From positions 1 to 34,252 of the forward strand of contig JASHVA010000054.1 of the NCBI GenBank assembly GCA_030039715.1: 34,252 nucleotides of DNA, written 5' to 3'. Below, one piece after another: positions 6,945-13,553 of this stretch (its first letter is position 1; every line of letters begins with the position of its first letter). Origin of the DNA: Thermoplasmata archaeon (GTDB lineage: Archaea > Thermoplasmatota > Thermoplasmata > Lutacidiplasmatales > UBA184). The translations under genes were made by a program, and so were the position numbers. Under the pieces are notes generated by a model, which ran no database searches, was not told where the DNA came from, and was given only the letters and a program-made list of their open reading frames with translations.

Positions 6945-7907
6945 GTGAACGCGCCGACCCTGCGGCCCGAACCGCTGGACCTCGACATCTTCCGGGCGAT
7001 GTACGGGTCGAACACCGGCGCGCTCGCGGGGATGGACCCGCGCCTCAACGCGACGCGGATCGCCCGCCGTCTGAGGGTCGGACGCGCCCGGGTCGCCGCC
7101 CGGTTGAAGGCGTGGAGCGACTCCGGTTTCCTCTCCCGTCTCGACGTCTGGCTGAACCCGGCGCTCTTCGCGCACTACGGGGGGTTCTACAACGTCCGCG
7201 TCACCGACCCGCACGTCAAACCGTCGGTGATCGCCCGGCTCGGGCTCGTGGAAGGGGCGGTGTCGAGCATGGAGTTCCTCGGCGAGTGGGTGACGTTCGG
7301 CGTCGTCGTGCCCGAACCCGCGGCGTTCGAGCGCCTCCGGAAGCTCGTCGAGGGCTTCACGGGCGTCCGCTCGGTCGAGCCGGTGATGCCGTGGCCGGCC
7401 GTCGCGCCGAAGCGGGCCCTGACGCCGCTCGACCTGCGCGTCGTCCGGGCCCTGCGCGAACGGCCGACCGCCTCGCTCACGGAGATCGCGCGCCGGGTCG
7501 GGGTCTCCACCCGGACGATGACGCGGCGGTACGCCGAGCTCGTCGGCGACTGGGCAACCTGGTTCGTCCCCGTCTTCGACTTCCGCGCGATCAGCGACCC
7601 GATCGTCTCGGTCCTCGTCACGCTGGCCCCCGGGGCGTCGGCGACGGCGCTCGCCCGGCGGGTGCGCGCACGATACCCCCTGACCGAAGTGGTCGGCGGG
7701 ATCGAGGAGGGCCCGCCGGCGATCCTCTCGTTCTTCGCGATCCTTCCGTCGGCCGCCCATCTCGAAGAGCTCTCCCGCCTGATCGCCGGACAGGAGGGCG
7801 TCGCCGACGTCGAGACGAACGTGATGGTTCGGATGCACACGTTCCCGGGCTGGTTCGACCGTCAGCTCGATTCGCTGGAGCGCCAGGTCGTGGCCCGGGC
7901 GCCCTAG
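6945..7907 (+). CDS. Lrp/AsnC-like transcription regulator with two HTH domains
   Basis: A predicted DNA-binding regulator of 320 residues starting at GTG 6945. Residues about 11-66 form a first winged-helix HTH (recognition region around TRIARRLRVGRARVAARLKAW). Residues about 74-150 resemble a ligand-sensing RAM-like beta-alpha domain. Residues about 159-202 form a second HTH (ASLTEIARRVGVSTRTMTRR). Residues 205-300 appear to be a second sensing domain. Such duplicated Lrp-like proteins are common in archaea. The upstream in-frame extension runs antisense into the MFS gene and is rejected. A weak AT patch (GCTCAAGC, 6913-6920) lies at promoter distance. The divergent MFS exporter is the likeliest target, by position. 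The stop overlaps the convergent CNB gene by four nt. Confidence 0.85.
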   Translation: MNAPTLRPEPLDLDIFRAMYGSNTGALAGMDPRLNATRIARRLRVGRARVAARLKAWSDSGFLSRLDVWLNPALFAHYGGFYNVRVTDPHVKPSVIARLGLVEGAVSSMEFLGEWVTFGVVVPEPAAFERLRKLVEGFTGVRSVEPVMPWPAVAPKRALTPLDLRVVRALRERPTASLTEIARRVGVSTRTMTRRYAELVGDWATWFVPVFDFRAISDPIVSVLVTLAPGASATALARRVRARYPLTEVVGGIEEGPPAILSFFAILPSAAHLEELSRLIAGQEGVADVETNVMVRMHTFPGWFDRQLDSLERQVVARAP

Positions 7908-8344
7908 CCCGCGGGGGTGCGTCCGGTCTCGGCGAGGCGCCGCGCCATCTCCGAGAGGATCGTGCGGAGCATCTCGGGGCGCTCCTGGGCGAATCCCCAG
8001 AACTCCCAACGCGAGAGGACGACCACGGTGGTCGGCTCCGTCGTCACGACGTCCGCCGAGCGGGGCCGGTCGTCGAACAGCGCGAGCTCCCCGAAGAAGT
8101 CGCCCGGACCGAGTCGGGCGAGGGAGGTCGAGCCCTTGCGGACCTGGACCCCACCGCTCAGGATGACGTAGAATCCGATGCCCCGCTCGCCGCGCTTCAC
8201 GACGGTCGAACCCTTCGCGATCGTGCGCAGCTTCGCGAGCGCCGCGAGCCGCTTCAGCTCGCGATCCTTGAGGCCCCCGAGCAGGGCGGAGCGACGGAGC
8301 CCCTCGACGATCGCCTTCTGCTCGTCGCTCGCCGCGAGGCTCAC
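7904..8344 (-). CDS. Stand-alone cyclic-nucleotide-binding domain protein (CRP-like)
   Basis: A protein of 146 residues consisting of a helical N-terminus, one cNMP-binding beta roll and C-terminal helices. The phosphate-binding cassette is intact: F84-G85-E86-L-A-L, then P94-R95-S96-A97, carrying the Glu and Arg that contact the ribose and cyclic phosphate in CRP and protein kinase A. The Gly turns of the roll are present (GERGIGFYVILSGGVQV and LARLGPGDFFGE). There is no room for a C-terminal HTH, so unlike CRP it cannot bind DNA directly and is probably a sensor acting on a partner. GTG 8344 is supported by a TATA-like box 22 nt upstream; a longer reading frame upstream is antisense to nothing recognisable. 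A class III cyclase lies 11 kb away. Confidence 0.85.
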   Translation of the reverse strand: MSLAASDEQKAIVEGLRRSALLGGLKDRELKRLAALAKLRTIAKGSTVVKRGERGIGFYVILSGGVQVRKGSTSLARLGPGDFFGELALFDDRPRSADVVTTEPTTVVVLSRWEFWGFAQERPEMLRTILSEMARRLAETGRTPAG

Positions 8345-8365
8345 CGGTCGCCCGAACGGGCCGGC

Positions 8366-8373
8366 GGATAAAG
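8366..8373 (-). promoter_or_regulatory. TATA-like box of the CNB-domain gene
   Basis: Read on the minus strand it is CTTTATCC, centred about 25 nt before the GTG start at 8344, which implies a leaderless mRNA and decides between alternative starts. Confidence 0.6.
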
Positions 8374-8394
8374 ACCTGTGCCCCCGACCGGGGC

Positions 8395-9135
8395 TCACTT
8401 CCCCTTGAAGTGGTCGATGAGCACGGCGAGGACGATCGCCGCCATCGGGTCGACCGGGCCCGTGAGGTCGACGGAGAAGGTGTCCCGGGCCGAGACCCAC
8501 GCCTCGTGCACCTTCACGACCTCCGCGCCGCTCGCGTCGTGCAGCCCGAACTCGTGGTGGAAGAGGTTCCCCTTCGACTCGAGGATCGGCCGGCCGTCCG
8601 GCGCGAGGGCCGTCGCCGCGAGCCCCGCGAGGCCGGACGGTTCGATGCGGACCACGAACTCGGGCGCGCCGCCCGGTCCCGAGACGACGCACTCGCCGCG
8701 GCGTCCCGAGTGACGGAGGACCACGCTCCCGCGGGGCGTCCGGCTCGGGTCCTCGATGATCCAGAACGACGTCGCCTCGAACGGGCTCCGCCCCCAGGTG
8801 ACGCCGGCGGGACGGCTCTCCCACGCCGTGCGCACCTGCTGGGACCACGCGGACCTCTCCGCGCCGTAGTCCTCACCGAGCGCGAGGAGGGGCCGCTTCG
8901 CCGCGTCCAGCACCCGGTAGCTGTGCTTCGGGCCGATGAGGAGGTGCTGGAGGAGGAAGCTGCGCGTCGCACCTAGGCCGAGCTGGACCCCCAGCGGGGG
9001 GACCGGGGCGGCCGGCGGCGCTGTCGCGCTCGAGAGCGGGGGCGCGGACGGCGCGACCGGCGTCCCGCAACTCAGGCAGAACTGCGCGCCCTCGGGCAGC
9101 GGTTGACCACACTTCGAGCAGAACTGAGCGGCCAT
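8395..9135 (-). CDS. Zinc ribbon fused to a LURP-one/tubby-like (scramblase-like) domain
   Basis: 246 residues from ATG 9135. An N-terminal double-CxxC zinc ribbon (C6-x2-C9 and C20-x2-C23) is followed by a Pro/Ala linker (27-48). The C-terminal domain (about 58-243) has the strand and helix order of the LURP-one/Tubby C-like superfamily: a start of YRVLDAAKRPLLAL, a middle with DGRPILESKGNLFHHEF, then DTFSVDLTGPVDPMAAIVLA, where the last part is the central hydrophobic helix of the barrel. Family members bind membranes or phosphoinositides, or act as scramblases, but the biochemical role of prokaryotic members is not settled. It lies upstream of the CNB gene with 50 nt between; the CNB gene has its own TATA-like box, so co-transcription is optional. 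Confidence 0.75.
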   Translation of the reverse strand: MAAQFCSKCGQPLPEGAQFCLSCGTPVAPSAPPLSSATAPPAAPVPPLGVQLGLGATRSFLLQHLLIGPKHSYRVLDAAKRPLLALGEDYGAERSAWSQQVRTAWESRPAGVTWGRSPFEATSFWIIEDPSRTPRGSVVLRHSGRRGECVVSGPGGAPEFVVRIEPSGLAGLAATALAPDGRPILESKGNLFHHEFGLHDASGAEVVKVHEAWVSARDTFSVDLTGPVDPMAAIVLAVLIDHFKGK

Positions 9136-9180
9136 GACGGAAGGCCACCGGCGCTCGCGCTCAAGGAGTTGCCGTCGCGC

Positions 9181-10806
9181 CTACGCCGCACCGAGCAACG
9201 GGTCCAGGAGCCCGATCGGGGGCATCCCGAAGCCGAGCAGCGTGTCGTGGAACGCCCGCAGGGAGGAGCCGAACCGCGAGCCGAGGTACTTCGACCGGAC
9301 GTCGAGGATCGCGAGCTTTCCGAGCGTGTAGCAGAAGTACTCGGGGTTGTACGTGCCTCGGATCGCCTCGCGCTCGGCATGGAACCGCTCGAGGTGCGCC
9401 TCGGTCTCGAAGAGGCGCGCGGCCTCGGCGACCGACATGCCCTGGGTGTGCATCCCGATCGAAGCGACGAGGCGGCAGTTGCGGGTCAGCGCGTCCGCGA
9501 GCTGGGTCACCTCGGCCTCCATCGACCGGCCGTCGAAGCCGGCCTCGAGCGCGACCTGCTCGCAGTAGTGCGCCCACCCCTCCGTGAACGAGTAGGAGAA
9601 CCAGACCTTGCGCGCGAGGCTCTGCTCGGTCTTGCGGAAGTGGAGCGCCTGGAGATAGTGGCCGGGCCAGACCTCGTGGACCGTGGTGTTCTTGAGCATC
9701 CCGTAATTGAGCGTGCGCAGCCAGCTCTCCTGCTGCGTCGGCGTCCAGGAGCGGTCGACCGTCGTCACCCAGTAGATCCCGTCGACCGGCTTCTCGAACG
9801 GACCGGGCGGGCTCATCGCCGCGGTCCAGAGGTCGCGGGCCCACGGGGGCGTCTCCCGGACGTGGCAGACCTCGGGTTCGGGGATCGAGGCGAGATCCTC
9901 CTTCCGGACGAATTCCCGGATGTCGTTCGTCATGTTCCGCACGAGCGGCATCACTTCGTCCGGCTTCGGGTGGTGGTCGTTCAGCCGTTCGATGAGGCGG
10001 GCCGGCGTGAGGCCCTCCTGGCGGGCGATCTCGGCGAGCCGCTCCTGGTTGCGCTGAAGGTCGGCCCGCCCTCGCCGCAGCACTTCCTCCACCGGCGTGG
10101 CGAGGCCCTCCCGCACCCAGAGCAGTCGCTGGAACCTCTCCGGTCCGAGCGGGAAGCTCTCGTCGGCGTGCGGCAGGCGCTCGGCCTTGAGCCACTCGGC
10201 GAACCGGAGCACCGCCGCGTCGGCGGCCTCGCGTGCCGCATGGACCCGGCCCCGGAGCTGGGGGGAAGCCACCTGGCTGAACGCCTCGCCTTCCGCGAAG
10301 TGCGACGGCAGCCCCTCGGCGATCTGGATCGCGAGCGAGACGAACGGACGCGGGAGCACGGGCTCGAGGCGCGCCCGAGCGGCATCGAAGAGCGCCGGGG
10401 TCGCCTCGAGGGTGGCGGCGATCGCCGCCACCCGTACGGCGACCGGGGCGTAGTCGCGGGAGATGTAGTTGGTGAGGTCGGACTGGAAGAGGTAGCTCAT
10501 CGGGTTCCGGTCGTACTCGCGGGATTCCTCGAGGTCGAACAGCTGGCCCTCGAGCAGCAGTTGGAGGAGCTGACGGTCGAGTCGGCGCGGCGAGGTGAGC
10601 TCGTGCGCCGGGAGGTCGGTCAGCTCCCGGAGCAGTTCCCGCGCCCGGGTCGCCCACCGGGTCGTCGCGGCGGCCGAGGTGTCGGGCAGTCGGCCGTCGT
10701 ACTCGTGAAGTCCGAGCGACGACGCGTACGGGGGCCGCAGCTCGAAGACGTGGTCGACGATCGTTCGCTCGAGCGACGCGAGCCGGTCGGCGGGAGGAGA
10801 AGACAT
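9181..10806 (-). CDS. DUF885 family metallopeptidase-like protein
   Basis: 541 residues from ATG 10806. The family resembles zinc carboxypeptidases with a mostly helical fold. Visible hallmarks are the zinc-site motif HEVWPGH (H377, E378, H383) and the second-site motif FTEGWAHYCEQ around Glu409, with the flanking NYISRDY and SFPLGPERFQRLL segments typical of DUF885. The length matches the family (550-600). There is no signal peptide, so a cytoplasmic role in peptide processing is likely. ATG 10806 is preferred over an in-frame GTG at 10836 because a TATA-like CCCTAAGTG at 10834-10842 sits about 28 nt upstream. The long open frame on the opposite strand here is a GC-composition shadow. Confidence 0.88.
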   Translation of the reverse strand: MSSPPADRLASLERTIVDHVFELRPPYASSLGLHEYDGRLPDTSAAATTRWATRARELLRELTDLPAHELTSPRRLDRQLLQLLLEGQLFDLEESREYDRNPMSYLFQSDLTNYISRDYAPVAVRVAAIAATLEATPALFDAARARLEPVLPRPFVSLAIQIAEGLPSHFAEGEAFSQVASPQLRGRVHAAREAADAAVLRFAEWLKAERLPHADESFPLGPERFQRLLWVREGLATPVEEVLRRGRADLQRNQERLAEIARQEGLTPARLIERLNDHHPKPDEVMPLVRNMTNDIREFVRKEDLASIPEPEVCHVRETPPWARDLWTAAMSPPGPFEKPVDGIYWVTTVDRSWTPTQQESWLRTLNYGMLKNTTVHEVWPGHYLQALHFRKTEQSLARKVWFSYSFTEGWAHYCEQVALEAGFDGRSMEAEVTQLADALTRNCRLVASIGMHTQGMSVAEAARLFETEAHLERFHAEREAIRGTYNPEYFCYTLGKLAILDVRSKYLGSRFGSSLRAFHDTLLGFGMPPIGLLDPLLGAA

Positions 10807-10967
10807 GGACGGACCCCGAGGGACAATCGTCCCCACTTAGGGCTTGCGTACGCGAGCGGTCGGCGGCTCCCCACGGTCCGAACGGCGGGTCGCCGCGCGT
10901 CGAGGACTCGTCCGGAACCTCCCCGGCCGAATCCGACCGAACACGCGACCCGCGGAGCCGCGCGAGC

Positions 10968-12146
10968 TCACGATGCCTGCGCCAGCGCCGACTCCGAGCA
11001 GTCCCAGCAGACCCCGTCCTCACCGAACCGGATGGAGAGCCCGAGGCACCGGCGGCAGATCGGACGACCACAGCGCGCGCACGACGACCAGGTGCGGAAG
11101 TCGCCGAGCCCCCGCCGACACGATCCGCAACTCCGGGGTACGGCCGCGGGGGGCGAGCGAACGACGGTGGGAGTCGGGAGCGAGACCTCCTCGGTGGAAG
11201 TTCGGAGGTGGGGCGGCACCGGATTGAGCGCCTCGAGGTACAGTAGGTGGTCGATCGCTCCGGCCCCCGACAGCGCCCCGACCCCGGACCACGGTCCTCC
11301 GACGTCGCCCGAGAAGCCGTCGGCGGCCGGAGGCGATCGTTCCCGGAAGACTTTCTCTTCGAGCGTGACGAGCGGGGAGGGGGCGGGGGGCTCGGTAGCC
11401 GGCGGTTCCACCGCGAGCGGGACCGCGGCCGGGGAGGGCCGGGCCGGTGCGGACACCGGGTCCGGAGCTCCGGGCTCGGGCGGAAAGAGCCGGTCGAGCT
11501 CGTCGTCCGAGAACGGTCCGAACCGGCGGCCGGTGAGGGAGCGCGTCCCGTGCGAGTGGGCCGCGCTGGCGGCACGGGGCGGCGAGGGGACGCTCCTCCC
11601 CCCGCGACGCTCGGGCGGCAACGGCATCGACGGCATGAACCAGAGGTCCCGGTCCCGGGCCCCGAACGGGTGGAGCGAACCGCTCCGAGGCGGAACGTAC
11701 GCGGTGGAACCGACCGGAGGGATCACCTCGGCCCCGAGGTGCGAGCCGGCCGGGCGGCGCCATCGTTGCCAGATCTCCTCGCCGCTCCAACTGACGGACG
11801 AGGAGGCGACGCGGCCGAGCCCGCTGTGGGGAGTGGACTCGGGGCGGGCCGGGCGTCCGCCGGGAGCGGGACGGGGCCGTGCGAGCGCCGGCGGGGCGGC
11901 CGCGGCCGGACTCGGAGAACGGAGCCGATGGTAGCTCACCGAGCTCACGAGCGCTACCGCACCGACCGCGACGAGTCCGGCGGCCACGTACGGCGACACG
12001 ACCGGTCCGACGCCGGCGAGGGCGAGCCCTCCCGCGCCGACCGCGGCGGCCCCGGCGAGGGGCAACAGGTATCGGCGCGATGCGGGCGCGACCTCCTCCC
12101 CGGAGTCGGCCCCGCGGGTCGTGCGAGAAGAGTGGGCCGTAGCCAC
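10968..12146 (-). CDS. Two-helix membrane protein with proline-rich linker and C-terminal zinc module
   Basis: 392 residues from GTG 12146. Two predicted transmembrane helices lie at about 26-47 and 52-71. They are followed by about 250 residues of Pro/Ala/Ser/Arg-rich low-complexity sequence that is probably disordered. A C-terminal Cys-rich module (about 338-385) follows: CGSC, then CARC, CRRC and CWDC pairs, in total eight cysteines in four CxxC pairs. This resembles cross-braced two-zinc domains (FYVE/RING-like treble clefs). Function is unknown; the layout suggests a membrane-anchored cytoplasmic scaffold. A TATA-like GGATTAACCTATCG at 12169-12182 supports the GTG start. I name no family. 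Confidence 0.75.
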   Translation of the reverse strand: MATAHSSRTTRGADSGEEVAPASRRYLLPLAGAAAVGAGGLALAGVGPVVSPYVAAGLVAVGAVALVSSVSYHRLRSPSPAAAAPPALARPRPAPGGRPARPESTPHSGLGRVASSSVSWSGEEIWQRWRRPAGSHLGAEVIPPVGSTAYVPPRSGSLHPFGARDRDLWFMPSMPLPPERRGGRSVPSPPRAASAAHSHGTRSLTGRRFGPFSDDELDRLFPPEPGAPDPVSAPARPSPAAVPLAVEPPATEPPAPSPLVTLEEKVFRERSPPAADGFSGDVGGPWSGVGALSGAGAIDHLLYLEALNPVPPHLRTSTEEVSLPTPTVVRSPPAAVPRSCGSCRRGLGDFRTWSSCARCGRPICRRCLGLSIRFGEDGVCWDCSESALAQAS

Positions 12147-12168
12147 GCGACTCGCTCGGGCGGGGGTG

Positions 12169-12182
12169 GGATTAACCTATCG
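12169..12182 (-). promoter_or_regulatory. TATA-like box of the two-helix zinc-module gene
   Basis: On the minus strand it reads CGATAGGTTAATCC, about 23 nt before the GTG at 12146. It is one of the few AT-rich islands in this region. Confidence 0.5.
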
Positions 12183-12254
12183 AAGCACGGGCAACGGTTC
12201 GAAGTCCGCGCGGGCGTTACGAGGCGCTCCGGGGGTCGCCGGCGCGCCCTCCCG

Positions 12255-12830
12255 TCATTCGGGCTCGAGGGATCGCAAGTCCGGGCGGCGGAGCTCCTCG
12301 CGCACGTAGGCGAGCCGCTCCTTGAGGGCGCCCATCGTGCCGAACCGACGTCCGATCGACTCCACCGCGTCGAGCCGGCTCGCGGGCACCCCGTCGATGA
12401 CGTTGGTGACGATCTTCTCGGCGTACGCCCGCCAGCGCTTCGTCATGAGCCGCATGTACCACACGAGCTCGGGCGACGCGTAGCGGATCCCGGCGACCTC
12501 CTCCGAGTGTTCCTCCGAGAGGAACCGGAAGAACTCGACGCCGGTCCGTTGCCCAGCGAAGGTCGCGGCGTCGAGGATGTCGAGCGGCACGCCGCCGATC
12601 CCGAGGATGCGGAACCGCGCGAGCGTGCCGTCCTCCCAGTCGAAGGCGATCCCGGGCTCGGCACGCAGGGCGTCCAGCGTGCGCCGAAAGTCCGCGGTCG
12701 CCACCATCACGTCGACATCGCGCGTCGTCGTCGCGGCGGTGCGCGCGATCGCCTGGCCGCCGATCACGACGTACGGGATCCCCCGTCGGCGGAAGATCGC
12801 GTCCGCGGCCTCGACCTCGGACTCGGTCAC
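12255..12830 (-). CDS. MNT-type nucleotidyltransferase (possible toxin or RNA/protein modifier)
   Basis: 191 residues. The N-terminus carries the polymerase-beta-like nucleotidyltransferase signature: G24-G25 in VVIGGQAIAR, followed by TRDVDVMV with D38 and D40 as the probable metal-binding pair. The following segment (FRRTLDALRAEPGIAFDW...) and the later RYASPELVWYMRL helix resemble AbiEii-like and DUF1814-like minimal nucleotidyltransferases, which modify RNA or proteins and often act as toxins. Length fits this group. The start overlaps the stop of its upstream partner by four nt (12827-12830), so the two are translationally coupled. Whether it is a toxin, an antidefence enzyme or a housekeeping enzyme cannot be told from sequence. 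Confidence 0.82.
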   Translation of the reverse strand: MTESEVEAADAIFRRRGIPYVVIGGQAIARTAATTTRDVDVMVATADFRRTLDALRAEPGIAFDWEDGTLARFRILGIGGVPLDILDAATFAGQRTGVEFFRFLSEEHSEEVAGIRYASPELVWYMRLMTKRWRAYAEKIVTNVIDGVPASRLDAVESIGRRFGTMGALKERLAYVREELRRPDLRSLEPE

Positions 12831-13393
12831 GCGGCCTCCTCGAGCGGCGGGTTGTTGCGCTCGATCCAGCGCAGCTCCTCGCGAGGCAAGGGCTCGCCGA
12901 CCCGCGGGAGCGCCGGCGCGAGCTCCTGGAAACGGACCTTCGTGGCGGCCCGCTCGAGGCCCTCGTTCCGGATCCTCCGATAGAGCTCGTGCGGGTCGAT
13001 CTTAGAGCGGTTGCGGACCGCGACGACCCGAGCGGCGAGGGGGTCGAAGCGAAGGAGCAGCGTCAGCAGCTCCACGAAACCGGGGTCGCGGAGGGCCTCG
13101 GCGTCCCGCACGGGGAGGATCCGGTAGTCGCTCGCGACCTTCCCGGCGAGCCGCTCGGGCACGGCGAGCCACGGGCGGAAGCGGACCGGGTACCCGTGCG
13201 CCGAGACCCACTCCGACGTGAGGAGGTAGGCGGGCACGCGATGCCGGCGGAGGCGCTCCACGTCCCGGGTCGACCGGACGCGCGGGCGGTACTCCTCCCG
13301 GGGCCGGCCCCGGGCGCGCGGGGCGACGACCCGCATCTCGCGGGGGAGGGGCCGCTCCCCGGGCTCGCGGACCAGGCTCTCTTCGAGTCGCAT
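12827..13393 (-). CDS. Unknown protein coupled to the nucleotidyltransferase
   Basis: 188 residues from ATG 13393. I do not recognise the family. The N-terminus (1-45) is strongly basic and proline-rich, including PREMRVVAPRARGRPREEY. Residues about 48-85 (TRDVERLRRHRVPAYLLTSE and the WVSAHGYPVRFRPWLAVP stretch) and the helical C-terminus look folded, with a hydrophobic core region around FVELLTLLLRFDPLAARVVA. It precedes the nucleotidyltransferase in the same orientation and overlaps it by four nt, like an antitoxin-first toxin-antitoxin operon. It shows no clear winged helix like AbiEi, so it could be an antitoxin, a substrate-recruiting partner or a DNA/RNA-binding protein. Its TATA box is the best in the window. 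Confidence 0.7.
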   Translation of the reverse strand: MRLEESLVREPGERPLPREMRVVAPRARGRPREEYRPRVRSTRDVERLRRHRVPAYLLTSEWVSAHGYPVRFRPWLAVPERLAGKVASDYRILPVRDAEALRDPGFVELLTLLLRFDPLAARVVAVRNRSKIDPHELYRRIRNEGLERAATKVRFQELAPALPRVGEPLPREELRWIERNNPPLEEAA

Positions 13394-13410
13394 CCGTCGA
13401 ACAAAGGTTG

Positions 13411-13425
13411 ATAAATATATATAAT
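13411..13425 (-). promoter_or_regulatory. Strong TATA box of the nucleotidyltransferase operon
   Basis: ATAAATATATATAAT on the plus strand (ATTATATATATTTAT on the minus strand) is an uninterrupted 15-nt AT tract in a GC-rich genome, centred 25 nt before the ATG at 13393. It could also serve the divergent phosphoesterase gene, whose start lies 125 nt away. Confidence 0.85.
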
Positions 13426-13508
13426 AGATTGCAGGCGCGCCGGGCCGCCTCGATTTTCGGATTCTCCGAGGTCCTCCGTACCTCTGCCTCCAAAGGGTAG
13501 ATAGCTCG

Positions 13509-13553
13509 CACGACCGATGGGACCCCCTCCGCCCCGGGGGAGAGTCGGTCGTG
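13509..13553 (+). repeat. Inverted repeat spanning the phosphoesterase start codon
   Basis: The arms CACGACCGA (13509-13517) and TCGGTCGTG (13545-13553) are perfectly complementary over 9 bp. They enclose a second CCCCC/GGGGG pairing (13523-13527 with 13536-13540). The right arm contains the GTG start codon. It could be an operator dyad or an mRNA hairpin that hides the start. Confidence 0.5.

Noticed and set aside
9103-11934. A very long open reading frame on the plus strand
   Set aside because: It is antisense to the DUF885 gene and the two-helix membrane gene, consists of Arg/Glu/Gly-rich composition, and has no recognisable domain. In GC-rich DNA such shadow frames are expected.
12190-12206. 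A tRNA T-loop-like string (CGGTTCGAAGTCC)
   Set aside because: There is no acceptor stem, anticodon arm or D arm at the expected distance upstream, and the T-loop has an extra base.
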